From: an uncultured Enterobacterales bacterium
GTDB lineage: Bacteria; Pseudomonadota; Gammaproteobacteria; Enterobacterales; Enterobacteriaceae
Direction of reading: 5' to 3'
NCBI GenBank assembly: GCA_946478305.1
Contig: CAMLBO010000008.1
Location: 26,870-90,869 of the forward strand
Length of the DNA stretch: 64,000 bases
Positions 1 through 8,452 of the stretch are shown piece after piece (the stretch's first letter is position 1; each line of letters opens with the position of its first letter). The notes under the pieces were generated by a model. It did not search any database. It saw nothing but the letters and a program-made list of their open reading frames with translations, and had not been told where the DNA came from. A program made the translations under genes and the position numbers.

Positions 1-2
1 AG

Positions 3-2006
3 TTAACGGATGGTCTGTGCGTGGCGGCGGTGTCCGCTAATAATCTGCTGAACGTAGCCCAGGCCATGCGGGAACGCTGGCCAGAGGCGCGGATCGTTAT
101 CGCCGGTGATAACGATTTTGATGATGGCAAGGAAAACACCGGGAAACTTTGGGCGAATAAGGCGGCTAAAGCCGTAGATGGGTGGGTCACCTTACCACCG
201 ACGCGCCACAAGGCTGACTGGGATGATTTCAGGCAGGAGCATGGTACAGAGCGGGCCAAAGAGGCATTCAAAGAGGAAATGGTGTTGTGCGGTAAAGGCA
301 AAACCAAGCTGCCCCAGGGATTTCGTCTTACTCAAGAATACCTTTGGTATGACAAGCTCGTACAAAAGTCTGACGGTGATACGGAGATCCGCAACATTAA
401 GCTGTGCAGCCCTGTGCGCGTTACGGCGATCACCTGTGACGAAGACGGCAGTAACTATGGCCGAATGCTCGAATGGGAGGACACCAACGGCATTAGCCGT
501 AAATGGGCCATGCCGATGGAAATGCTGGCAACAGCCGGAGAGGAGTTACGGCGCACGCTGCTGGTTAACGGGCTGTCCTATATCAATATCACTGGCCAGG
601 CGCGTTTGCACCTGATGGAATACATTTCCCTGTGTAAGCCGGAGCGAAAAGTGACCTGCGTGACCAAAACAGGCTGGCACGGGTCGGTGTATGTTCTCCA
701 GGATGAAGTGATCGGCAATGGCGCGGAGTCCGTCATTTTACAAACGACAAGCCTACAGGGCCGCGATTTTAGAACGGCCGGGACGCTGGACGACTGGCGG
801 GAGCAGGTATCCCGCTACTGCATCGGCAATGGCCGCGTGGCTTTTGCCGTCAGCCTGGCGTTTGCGGCCCCCCTGCTGAAACTGGTAGGCGTGGGCGGCG
901 GTGGCTATCACCTCAAGGGGGAATCGACGGATGGCAAAACCACCACTATGAAGGTGGCCGCGTCGGTTTGCGGTGGGGCTGACTTCTGGCACACCTGGCG
1001 CGCTACCGGTAACGCCCTGGAAGGGACGGCCAGCCGCCGCAATGATGCCACGCTGATGCTGGATGAAATCCGTGAAGTAGACGGGCGCGAAGCGGGGAAT
1101 ATTGCCTATATGTTGGCTAACGGCCAGGGCAAGGCCAGAGCCAGAACGGACGGCAGCGTGAGGGAAACCAACCGCTGGAACCTGCTGTTCCTGTCCACCG
1201 GTGAGCTTTCCCTGGTTGAGCACGCCGCCAACGTGGGGGAAAAGACTTACGCCGGGGTAGAGGTGCGCATGATCCAAATACCGAGCGATACAGGGAAGCA
1301 TGGCGTATTTGAAGAGTTGCACGGCTTTGCGGGTGGTAAAGCGCTGGCCGAACATCTTGAGAGTTCGGTGATGGTTAGCCACGGTGTAGCTTTTCGCGAG
1401 TGGCTCCGCTGCTTAACCGCCGATCTCCCCGGCATGACCAGTAAAGCGAAAGCGTTGTTAAAAGAGTACACGCGGCTGCTGACGCCAGAGAGCGCCGGTA
1501 ACCAGGTTGGCAGGGCGGTGACACGCTTTGCGCTCGTTGCGATGGCGGGAGAGCTGGCCACCGAGGCAGGGATAACCGGCTGGCAGGCTGGGGAAGCATT
1601 TAACGCGGCAAAAAGTTGCCTCGGTGCCTGGATGTATGACCGTGGCCATACGGCTAATCAGGAGGACGCGGCCGCGCTGGAGCAGGTCAGAGATTTTATG
1701 ACGCGCAACCAGTACAGCCGGTTTGCCGACTGGCACGATAAAAACAGCCGCCCGGCTAACATGGTGGGCTTTCGTCGCGTCGAGAAAGGTATCAATCAGG
1801 AGGAGGCGGTCACAACCTTCTACGTGCTTCCTACTGGCTGGAAGGAGGTCACCAAAGGCTTTGACGCCAAGAAGGTGGCCAGGTTATGCGCCAGCGTGGG
1901 CTATCTCGACGTCCCGGAGGAGGAAGCCAGAACCCAGAAAAGTCTCCGCCTGCCAGAGATGGGAGTTAAACGGGTCTATCAGCTAAACAGCACCGTCTTA
2001 GGTTAA
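3..2006 (+). CDS. P4 alpha-type primase/helicase (Toprim-DUF927), 5' end outside the window
   Basis: The C-terminal part of a satellite-phage replication protein. The reading frame is open to the left edge, so the GTG at 21 is not the real start. The first residues read TDGLCVAAVSANNL and continue to AGDNDFDD, the end of a Toprim primase fold. A DUF927 helicase domain follows, with a Walker A loop (GESTDGKTT, around 915-945) and a Walker B stretch (TLMLDEI, around 1050-1070). In P4 the alpha protein primes, unwinds and binds iterons at the origin. The iteron cluster directly downstream fits that role. The missing N-terminal part should carry the zinc-binding primase motif. Confidence 0.88.
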   Translation, partial: LTDGLCVAAVSANNLLNVAQAMRERWPEARIVIAGDNDFDDGKENTGKLWANKAAKAVDGWVTLPPTRHKADWDDFRQEHGTERAKEAFKEEMVLCGKGKTKLPQGFRLTQEYLWYDKLVQKSDGDTEIRNIKLCSPVRVTAITCDEDGSNYGRMLEWEDTNGISRKWAMPMEMLATAGEELRRTLLVNGLSYINITGQARLHLMEYISLCKPERKVTCVTKTGWHGSVYVLQDEVIGNGAESVILQTTSLQGRDFRTAGTLDDWREQVSRYCIGNGRVAFAVSLAFAAPLLKLVGVGGGGYHLKGESTDGKTTTMKVAASVCGGADFWHTWRATGNALEGTASRRNDATLMLDEIREVDGREAGNIAYMLANGQGKARARTDGSVRETNRWNLLFLSTGELSLVEHAANVGEKTYAGVEVRMIQIPSDTGKHGVFEELHGFAGGKALAEHLESSVMVSHGVAFREWLRCLTADLPGMTSKAKALLKEYTRLLTPESAGNQVGRAVTRFALVAMAGELATEAGITGWQAGEAFNAAKSCLGAWMYDRGHTANQEDAAALEQVRDFMTRNQYSRFADWHDKNSRPANMVGFRRVEKGINQEEAVTTFYVLPTGWKEVTKGFDAKKVARLCASVGYLDVPEEEARTQKSLRLPEMGVKRVYQLNSTVLG

Positions 2007-2030
2007 TACTCTCACACGAGTCTTATTTAT

Positions 2031-2226
2031 AACTGGTAACACTGGTGACACTGGTAACAAGCAGGCAGGACAAGGGTTGCGAGTGTTACCAGTAAAGAGA
2101 GGTCACTGGTAACACTGGTGACAAAACTCAGGTTGTTACCAGTGGTTACCAGTAATAAAAATGAAGTGGTAACAGGTTTTATTTATATAAATCAATGACG
2201 TTACCAGTGTTACCTCTGTTACCAGT
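2031..2226. repeat. Iteron cluster ACTGGTAAC/GTTACCAGT, probable replication cis region
   Basis: About a dozen copies of a 9-bp motif lie in 196 bp. Three are head to tail at 2032-2058 (ACTGGTAAC, ACTGGTGAC, ACTGGTAAC) and two at 2105-2122. Reverse copies GTTACCAGT are at 2085-2093, 2135-2143, 2145-2153, 2200-2208 and 2218-2226, with degenerate copies at 2166-2173 and 2209-2214. In phage P4, iterons bound by alpha occur at ori and at crr, and crr lies next to the 3' end of alpha. The position and design match. That this is the functional crr/ori is inference. The rest of the 2007-2302 gap holds no gene. Confidence 0.75.
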
Positions 2227-2302
2227 CGAAAACGATAAAGCAAACATGAAACTCAGGCCCAAAGGCTTCTTTCTGGCGGGCTGGGGTTAAAAGGACAGCA
2301 AT

Positions 2303-2629
2303 ATGCGTTTAATGAAAGTGATATGTACGGAATGTGGGGCAGATGCCAAAATCAAAAAGACGGCGCGTAAGTATTCGCACTTTGCGGATTTGTATTGTTC
2401 CTGCTCTGAGCCAGAGTGTGGGCACACCTTTGTGATGAACATGACGTTCTCACATACGTTAAGCCCCAGCGCAATGACACATGGCCGCATGGTTAAAGAC
2501 ATCGCTGACAGCATTCACCCAGACCAACGAGAGGTCGCCGCCGCATTTCTAAACAGATCGGCCAAAGAAGCCAGGGAGACGGAACGGCAAAACGGAGAGA
2601 TAAACGGCGTTATTATCACTCGTCGTTGA
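2303..2629 (+). CDS. Ogr/Delta-family zinc finger late-gene activator
   Basis: A 108-residue protein with one Ogr-type zinc finger: CTEC near residues 8-11, paired with C-x4-C (CSEPEC) about 22 residues later. This is the spacing of P2 Ogr and P4 Delta, which activate late promoters of helper and satellite phages through RNA polymerase. An AAGGA ribosome site sits at 2291-2295, about 7 bases before the ATG. It is single-fingered like Ogr, whereas P4 Delta has two fingers, and it has a charged C-terminal extension of about 30 residues. Its place just after the primase and iterons supports a P4-like satellite. Confidence 0.8.
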   Translation: MRLMKVICTECGADAKIKKTARKYSHFADLYCSCSEPECGHTFVMNMTFSHTLSPSAMTHGRMVKDIADSIHPDQREVAAAFLNRSAKEARETERQNGEINGVIITRR

Positions 2630-2642
2630 TTTGGAGCCGAGC

Positions 2643-2728
2643 GGGGCGATGCCCCATTTATCGTGTCACATTTTTTCAGTGAAAGTTTTTAGCCCTTGCC
2701 GCCGCAAGCCCCGTGGCGCAAGGGTTTT
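2643..2728 (+). terminator. Two hairpins downstream of the ogr-like gene
   Basis: GGGGC-GAT-GCCCC at 2643-2655, then CCCTTGC (2693-2699) pairing with GCAAGGG (2718-2724) followed by TTTT. The second looks like a rho-independent terminator for the primase/ogr transcript. Between here and the next gene (3128) the sequence is non-coding and AT-rich, and I see only a presumed promoter region for the cargo gene. Confidence 0.55.
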
Positions 2729-3127
2729 CAGATTTTATGGCATATCCCGCCACTGCACTTTTAACACGGCATTTCCCACGAAAAATAATTAAACTCAATT
2801 TAAACAAGTGGTTACATCCGGTTTCGCAAGGTTGCCTGAGAGGCGAAACTGAAAAAGACTGAAATCCTTTTCACACTTTTCAGTTTGGTATTTATCACAA
2901 AACCCCAGGAACGGCGTGGCCTGGCGTATTGGTTTGTAGAAAAATGAAACTGAAAAAATTAACTGACGCAAAAGCCGCAGGCGGGTGCGGTGTAGTGCAA
3001 TTTTTGTCACTTTCGTGATTTCGCCTGGTGCGATATAGTGCCTGTATTGAATTTCAAGGTGCAAATTCCTTTGCTAATTTGAAATAACATTCACTTATAA
3101 ATGCAGATGGATACATGGAGATTGTTG

Positions 3128-5101
3128 ATGAGTAGCCAAAAGAGAAAAACTACTAATACTGATCAAAGTATACTGAGCCAAATCGATAACGTATCTCCTG
3201 CAAAAGCTTTGAGTGAATATATATGGAATGCTTTTGATGCTCAGGCCAAAAACGTAATTGTTGAGGCAACACCTAATAATTTGAGTGGCATTTCATCCAT
3301 CCGAGTTATCGATGACGGAGAGGGGATTTCTTACACTGATCTGAAGAATACTTTTGATAAATTTCTCGATTCGAAAAAAGCAACTGTAAGAACACCAATA
3401 ACTCGAGGGCGTAGAGGTAAGGGGCGGTTTTCATTCATAAAATTCGCGGAAAGAGCTAATTGGATTAGCTGGGCTGAAGGAAGTGAATTTGATATTGAGG
3501 TAGTTTCGACTCACGTTAATGAGTACATTGTTCGCCCTTTACTACCAAGTGAAAAAGATGGGAGTGGAACCGAAGTCTTTTTCTCCCCTATCTCATTGAA
3601 CTATGATTCATTCATGGATGATGTCATCCCCTACCTCCAGAATGATGTTTCTTGGCTATTATTATCCGATAGGAGTTTTAGCCTAACTATAAATGGTAAG
3701 AGAATTTCCCCCGTAGAATATCAAAGTTCTATATATTCAAAGTCGATAAGTGATTTCGACTTTGAGATAAAGACAGTTCAATGGGCAGCAAAGCCTGTAT
3801 ATGAAAAATCATATATTTACTTTATTAATTCAACTGGTGAAATAGTACATAAAGAGTTCTCTGATATGAACCGAAAAGGGTTCAACTGCTCTGCATATGT
3901 AATTTCAAGTTGGTTCGATACTTATGATATTGATAATTCATTATTGAATGGTGATGCTCATAGTCTTGAGTCAGAAGAATATAAATTTATATGTACATAT
4001 GTTAAGACTTGCCTGAGAGAAGAGTTTGTCAAATTTAAGTCTAATGTGGTTGAACAGCTTATAAAAGAGTACCTTGCTCAAGGTGTTTTCCCTGAGTATA
4101 GTGGTGATAATTTTATGTACAATGATTTCAGAAGAACACAGCTTATTGAAACCATTAAGGTGATCTACGAGGCTGAACCCGCTTTGTTTTCAAAGAGCTT
4201 AAATCTAAAACAAAAGAAAATTTTCATAAAATTATTGGATAGAATTGTAGAGACAAATAATTTATCTAATCTATTTGATATATTCGAAGGTATTATTGAG
4301 TTAACCGATGATGAAATTAATAAACTATCATCTGTTATTAGAAGGACATCTCTGTCGAACATAACTAAAACTATTTCTTTTATTAGCGATAGACTTGACG
4401 TCTTGGATTACTTTAAGAAGTTAATCAAAGATGAAGGCAAAGATGCCTATGAAGTAAAACATATTCAAAAATGTATTGAAGAAAATTTATGGCTCTTTGG
4501 TGAGCAGTATACGTTACTGGCTTCTGAAGAGGATAAATTCGATAAAGCATTGAGAGCATATCTGAGTCATATAAAAGGTTTTGATGAGCAACATTATGAT
4601 AAGTATAAAGTCTCTCATCCAGATGCAAAAAAAGAGATGGATATTTTCGCCGCTTTAAAAGGCACTAGGGTCAATGACAAAAATGAGGAATATTTTCATT
4701 GTGTAGTAATAGAATTAAAAAAACCAAGTATTAAATTAACAGATGTAGAATTCGAACAAATCAAAAAATATAAAAATGTGATAGGAACAAATGCTGATTT
4801 TAACGGGGATAACACTCGCTGGGATTTCATCCTAGTCGGCAATGAAATATCTAGTAGTGCCATTACAGCTGCAAATCTGAAAGATGAAATTGAAAATAGC
4901 CGTTCACATGGCGAATTTGGATTGGCGCAGAAAAGTGGTAATAAGAAAATATATATAAAAACCTGGAAGCAAATTATTAATGAATTTGAGATTAGATATC
5001 ATCAGCTAACTGATAAACTAAAATTGAAAGAGTTGTCAATCAACAGTTCAACATCTGATGAGTTAACCAAAAAAATAGTTGCTCTAAGTCCTACTGAGTA
5101 A
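3128..5101 (+). CDS. GHKL ATPase fused to a Shedu-like (DUF4263) nuclease, candidate anti-phage protein
   Basis: A 657-residue protein. The N-terminal GHKL fold shows the N box (SEYIWNAFDA, about residues 29-38), the D-x-G-x-G box (DDGEGI, about 63-68) and the glycine lid (GRRGKGR, about 94-100), as in MutL, Hsp90 and MORC ATPases. A linker of about 350 residues follows. The C-terminal part has NLWLFGEQY, then MDIF (Asp about 504) and VVIELKKP (Glu about 529, Lys about 531), the D...E-x-K pattern of PD-(D/E)xK nucleases of the Shedu SduA type. ATG 3128 is chosen for GGAG at 3117-3120; ATGs at 3101 and 3107 lack a site. It is much richer in AT than the flanking phage genes, as expected for acquired cargo. 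Defence activity is inferred from architecture and location. Confidence 0.7.
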   Translation: MSSQKRKTTNTDQSILSQIDNVSPAKALSEYIWNAFDAQAKNVIVEATPNNLSGISSIRVIDDGEGISYTDLKNTFDKFLDSKKATVRTPITRGRRGKGRFSFIKFAERANWISWAEGSEFDIEVVSTHVNEYIVRPLLPSEKDGSGTEVFFSPISLNYDSFMDDVIPYLQNDVSWLLLSDRSFSLTINGKRISPVEYQSSIYSKSISDFDFEIKTVQWAAKPVYEKSYIYFINSTGEIVHKEFSDMNRKGFNCSAYVISSWFDTYDIDNSLLNGDAHSLESEEYKFICTYVKTCLREEFVKFKSNVVEQLIKEYLAQGVFPEYSGDNFMYNDFRRTQLIETIKVIYEAEPALFSKSLNLKQKKIFIKLLDRIVETNNLSNLFDIFEGIIELTDDEINKLSSVIRRTSLSNITKTISFISDRLDVLDYFKKLIKDEGKDAYEVKHIQKCIEENLWLFGEQYTLLASEEDKFDKALRAYLSHIKGFDEQHYDKYKVSHPDAKKEMDIFAALKGTRVNDKNEEYFHCVVIELKKPSIKLTDVEFEQIKKYKNVIGTNADFNGDNTRWDFILVGNEISSSAITAANLKDEIENSRSHGEFGLAQKSGNKKIYIKTWKQIINEFEIRYHQLTDKLKLKELSINSSTSDELTKKIVALSPTE

Positions 5102-5117
5102 AAGCACAGTATGTATA

Positions 5118-5160
5118 CCCCAGCAGGCATCCAATGGGGGCATTGCTGGGGGCATTTTTA
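5118..5160 (+). terminator. Rho-independent terminator of the ATPase-nuclease gene
   Basis: CCCCAGCA (5118-5125) pairs with TGCTGGGG (5144-5151), followed by GCATTTTTATTT. It begins 17 bases after the stop codon. Confidence 0.8.
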
Positions 5161-5445
5161 TTTAATTAATTATAATAACTGATAAAAAAACAACGGGTTG
5201 ATGTCATTTTTCGATTCCGGTAGTCGGCACCATTTCAATAAACGTCATCACTCACACTCCTGCATTATTCCACTTTCTGATACTTACGTTTACCCATTAA
5301 AATTTATACACCCTCATTTTAGCTCTTCAAATCTTCTGGAATCTGTCTCGCGACATCAACACGCTCACCCTCAGTCTCTAATATTTCCAATACAATCGGC
5401 ACCTGCATTGCGCGCGTTATCGCTTTGACTCATGGATTGAAGTTG

Positions 5446-5560
5446 TGGTTTCTATACCACCCGCAATATCTCAGTGGTAGCCCTGGCGGGGCAGCCTTCT
5501 GGCTGACTGGGGTCCTCAAAGGCCGGTACTGCGAACTCCTTCTGGGTTGCCACCAAAGAA
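5446..5560 (-). ncRNA. Structured element, possible C4/CI-type antisense RNA
   Basis: This GC-rich block stands out in an AT-rich gap (5161-5567). It holds hairpins GTGGT-TTCTAT-ACCAC and CAGCC-TTCT-GGCTG, and the octamer CCTTCTGG twice (about 5497 and 5539). Read on the minus strand each repeat gives CCAGAAGG, the first running into AGAAGGAG, a Shine-Dalgarno-like string. P4 CI and P1 C4 immunity RNAs work through such short repeats that mimic or pair with ribosome sites. The strand, the ends and the identity are my inference. The tRNA-like words TCTCAGTGGTAG and GCCACCA do not fold into a tRNA. Confidence 0.3.
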
Positions 5561-5567
5561 TTACAGT

Positions 5568-5912
5568 CTAGTTAATATCTCTCAGCCCATCGATACCTTT
5601 CTGAGGAAGGCTAATTATCGTTTTTAGGCTGTTCTCAATTCGGTTAACAATGTCTTGCCGTGGACCCATTCGCCAGTCGTTGCTTGAGTAAAATGCATCC
5701 AGCACCGACGACATGCTTTCCTCACTATCAAAAGTGCGTATGAGATAGTAACTATCCTGATCATGCAGCGAGTTTCCATAAGAAACGATGTCTATACCGT
5801 GTTGGTGATGAAGGGGAGCGCTGATTTCCGCCATGATGTTATGGAACTCTGCGCCAGTGCCTTTACTCAACGTGTATTGTAAGATCTCTACGATTTTATT
5901 TTCCATCAACAC
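5568..5912 (-). CDS. NIPSNAP-type alpha/beta-barrel protein
   Basis: A 114-residue protein beginning with ENKIVEILQYTLSKGTG, then AEISAPLHHQHGIDIVSYG and YYLIRTFDSEES, the ferredoxin-like dimeric barrel pattern of NIPSNAP/antibiotic-monooxygenase relatives. These are often small cytosolic enzymes or chaperone-like partners of secondary metabolism. The start is uncertain: GTG at 5912 lies 5 bases from AGGAG, and ATG at 5906 lies 11 bases from it. It is divergent from the O-methyltransferase and separated from it by 570 bp. Function unknown. Confidence 0.6.
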   Translation of the reverse strand: MLMENKIVEILQYTLSKGTGAEFHNIMAEISAPLHHQHGIDIVSYGNSLHDQDSYYLIRTFDSEESMSSVLDAFYSSNDWRMGPRQDIVNRIENSLKTIISLPQKGIDGLRDIN

Positions 5913-6482
5913 TGAGTCTCCTGTATTTATATATTAAGATCCCTGCTGTCCGAGTATGACATAACAAAATAACGAGATTGCAATAGGGTTGTTATATGAG
6001 CCCTCTGCATAATCTGCATTTTTTCGCGAAAATATTTGCTTTTTCAATCCTCATTCAACCATCTTTATCTGACTTATCCCTTATTTTTAGATGTAAAATA
6101 TGGTTAATGTAAAATTATCAGTACAAAAAATAACTGAAAAGCCATTTCAAAGCAGGGAGTGTTTGTTTTTCATGAACATGGCTTGAAAAAACTGTGTTGG
6201 TCATTATTTGAAAGGTTTGCGGATTAATAGTATTTTTATTTTTAAACTATTTTTAATTTCAATTATATCAATGCGATGTAATAAAAAAGACTGGCGTCTT
6301 AATGATGAGTTGGAAAGAAATGATGACGATGAATTAAGTGATTTGCCACTTTAGGATATTTGATATTAGGAGTATCCCTGACCATTATTCTCTGGACAAA
6401 AATTCGGAAACTCAGTTCGGATTATTTGTATAACCATTACAGCTATCTATCTACCTGAATATCACTTTGAGGTATTATTAGC
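5913..6482. other. AT-rich intergenic region with one possible micro-ORF
   Basis: 570 bp between divergent genes. Poly-A/T tracts dominate, as in H-NS-silenced DNA. One open frame of 27 codons lies at 6271-6354 (begins MRCNKKDW, ends with an acidic tail DDDELSDLPL). It has no convincing ribosome site, so it is noted and not called as a gene. Confidence 0.4.
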
Positions 6483-7514
6483 ATGGAAAGTAATAAGGCT
6501 TTAATGTCAGAAAATGAAAAAGGTGCACTCTATTTAATCGATCAGGCAATGGGATATACCTATCAGGCGGCGCTGCGTGCGGCGGCGGTGTTAGGGGTTG
6601 CCGACCATCTTATAAAAGGGCCGAAAACGATCCAGGAGCTTGCGAAAGATCTTGGTGTGGACTGGAAACAGCTCAACCGCGTTATGCGGTTGTTGGCAAC
6701 GCGTCATATTTTCCTCGAACGTGATGACGGGCGTTTTAGTCTTAACCCGCCAGCCGAATACCTCTGTACCTCTAACCGTTATTCTCTGCGTTCGGCGGTG
6801 CTGATGTTGACCGATGAAACCTTCTGGCGTCCTCTGGGGAATCTGGCGGAAAGCGTGCGAGGGCACTCTGCCTTCAAGCAACTGTTTGATATGTCGTTCT
6901 TCGAATATTGGTCACAGCGTGCGTCGAACGATCAGGGTTATGACTTCCATTCCGGCATGTCTTCCATGTCTGAAGTGGAAAATATGTTCCTGGTCAGAAG
7001 TTATGACTTCCCGAAAAACGCGACGGTGGTGGACGTAGCCGGAGGGATGGGGGGCTTGCTGTTGCAGGTTCTGCGCGCTAATCCGACGCTTCACGGCATA
7101 CTCTTCGATCAGCCGCACGTATTGAACCGCAACCGTCTGGCGGAGCTGGGTGATGATTCCCGCTGGGAATTGCAGGGCGGAAGTTTCTTTGAAACCTGCC
7201 CGGAAGGCGATATTTACCTGCTTAAATACATTACCCATGACTGGTCAGACGAAAACTCCGCCAAAATATTGAGCAACTGCCGTAAGGCGATGCGCCCTGG
7301 CGGTAAGATACTCATCATGGATCCGGTGATCCCTGAAGGTAGCGTGCGTCACTCCGGCAAGGAAATGGATCTTCTGCTGATGGCGAGTTTTGACGGTGGA
7401 CGCGAACGCACCGAGTCTGAGCTGAAAGAATTGGTGGATAACGCCGGTCTGAAAATTAACCGCATCATCGACAGCGGTTTCTTTGTCTCCATCATTGAAA
7501 CCGTGGCGAAATAA
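6483..7514 (+). CDS. SAM-dependent O-methyltransferase (Methyltransf_2 family)
   Basis: A 343-residue protein with an N-terminal winged-helix dimerisation domain (residues about 15-100, LAKDLGVDWKQLNRVMRLLA) and a Rossmann methyltransferase domain with motif I VVDVAGGMGGLL (about 185-196), the YLLKYITHDWSDE motif around the catalytic His (about 245) and GGKILIMDPVIPE. This is the fold of hydroxyneurosporene and small-molecule hydroxyl methyltransferases of bacteria. GAGG about 11 bases before the ATG serves as ribosome site. No biosynthetic partners lie next to it apart from the divergent NIPSNAP-type gene, so the substrate is unknown. Confidence 0.8.
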   Translation: MESNKALMSENEKGALYLIDQAMGYTYQAALRAAAVLGVADHLIKGPKTIQELAKDLGVDWKQLNRVMRLLATRHIFLERDDGRFSLNPPAEYLCTSNRYSLRSAVLMLTDETFWRPLGNLAESVRGHSAFKQLFDMSFFEYWSQRASNDQGYDFHSGMSSMSEVENMFLVRSYDFPKNATVVDVAGGMGGLLLQVLRANPTLHGILFDQPHVLNRNRLAELGDDSRWELQGGSFFETCPEGDIYLLKYITHDWSDENSAKILSNCRKAMRPGGKILIMDPVIPEGSVRHSGKEMDLLLMASFDGGRERTESELKELVDNAGLKINRIIDSGFFVSIIETVAK

Positions 7515-7548
7515 CACCGCTCCGTCCTCAGTTATTGTTAACACCCTA

Positions 7549-7576
7549 AAAACACTGTGCAGTTACAGTGTTTTTT
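7549..7576 (+). terminator. Terminator after the O-methyltransferase
   Basis: ACACTGT (7552-7558) and ACAGTGT (7565-7571) form a stem with a 6-base loop, preceded by AAAA and followed by a T run. Confidence 0.85.
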
Positions 7577-7641
7577 ATGTTTGTACCGCCCTCCTTTATA
7601 GCCCGCATCAACGCCTCTTATTACGTTGATCGCTTAATTGT

Positions 7642-7655
7642 TATGTTATAACATA
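7642..7655. promoter_or_regulatory. Zur box upstream of zinT
   Basis: Perfect 14-bp palindrome TATGTTATAACATA, 36 bases before the zinT start. It matches the core of the enterobacterial Zur operator (ATGTTATA-type dyad). Zinc-loaded Zur is expected to repress zinT. Confidence 0.85.
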
Positions 7656-7691
7656 TCCATTCAATAACCTATAATGGCTCAGGATGGACCA

Positions 7692-8339
7692 ATGAAAAAG
7701 AATGTTTTTGCTTTCGCACTGACTCTGGGAATTTTATCGACCAGCGCGGCGTCATTCGCGCATAACCACGCTCATGGCGTGCCTTTATCTGCGGCAGAGC
7801 GTCAGGCCAGTGAGGGTGTGTTTGAGGATTCGGCCGTTAAAGACCGGCCGCTGGCCAACTGGAATGGCATCTGGCAGTCATTGAACCCTTATTTGCTCAA
7901 TGGTGATTTGGATCCGGTATTGGAGAAGAAAGCCAAACAGAAGGGGGGTAAAACGTTAGAAGAGTACCGGGCATATTACAAACAAGGCTATGCGACCAAT
8001 ATTGATATGATTGGCATTGAAGATGATGTGATTGAGTTTCATGTCGGTGAAAATGTCCAAGCCTGTCAATATACCTACTCCGGATTCAAAATACTGAATT
8101 ACGCCTCCGGTAGGAAAGGCGTACGCTATTTATTCGAGTGTCTTGATGTTCACTCCAAAGCCCCGAAATATGTCCAGTTCAGTGACCATATTATCAGCCC
8201 GCGCAAGTCCGAACATTTTCATATTTATATGGGCAATGTTTCTCAGGATGCCTTGTTAAAAGAGATGGATAACTGGCCAACCTTTTACCCTTTTATGTTA
8301 ACCAAGGCACAAGTGGTTGATGAGATGCTTCATCATTAA
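7692..8339 (+). CDS. zinT: Periplasmic zinc/cadmium-binding protein ZinT
   Basis: A 215-residue secreted metal chaperone that hands zinc to the ZnuABC importer and also binds cadmium. The signal peptide MKKNVFAFALTLGILSTSAASFA is followed by a histidine-rich start, HNHAHG. The lipocalin-like ZinT/YodA body follows with WNGIWQSLNPYL, a TLEEYRAYYKQGY stretch, HVGENVQACQYTYSG and the C-terminal SEHFHIYMGN motif carrying metal-ligand histidines. ATG 7692 has AGGA 7 bases upstream; the ATG at 7674 would add six residues before the signal peptide and has no site. A Zur box lies upstream. The protein is full length. Confidence 0.95.
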   Translation: MKKNVFAFALTLGILSTSAASFAHNHAHGVPLSAAERQASEGVFEDSAVKDRPLANWNGIWQSLNPYLLNGDLDPVLEKKAKQKGGKTLEEYRAYYKQGYATNIDMIGIEDDVIEFHVGENVQACQYTYSGFKILNYASGRKGVRYLFECLDVHSKAPKYVQFSDHIISPRKSEHFHIYMGNVSQDALLKEMDNWPTFYPFMLTKAQVVDEMLHH

Positions 8340-8357
8340 AGACGGTTGTTGTGCTGA

Positions 8358-8384
8358 GGCCCGGCTTTCACACCCTGCCGGGCC
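8358..8384 (+). terminator. Strong hairpin after zinT
   Basis: GGCCCGGC (8358-8365) pairs perfectly with GCCGGGCC (8377-8384). There is no T run, so it may be a weak terminator or a palindromic-unit relic. Confidence 0.45.
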
Positions 8385-8452
8385 AACCCGAAGATACTCC
8401 CGCCATTCCTTAAATTCTCTCATTCTTCATGGTCTTATCCTTCACATTGAAT

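Noticed and set aside
753..1382. 209-codon minus-strand frame
   Set aside because: It lies fully antisense to the conserved primase and has no recognisable motif.
5198..5428. 76-codon plus-strand frame after the ATPase-nuclease gene
   Set aside because: No ribosome site, His/Ser-rich low-complexity translation, and it overlaps more protein-like sequence on the other strand.
5459..5557. A tRNA-like string (TCTCAGTGGTAG early, GCCACCA at the end) of about 98 bases
   Set aside because: No acceptor stem pairs across the ends and no TTCGA T-loop is present.
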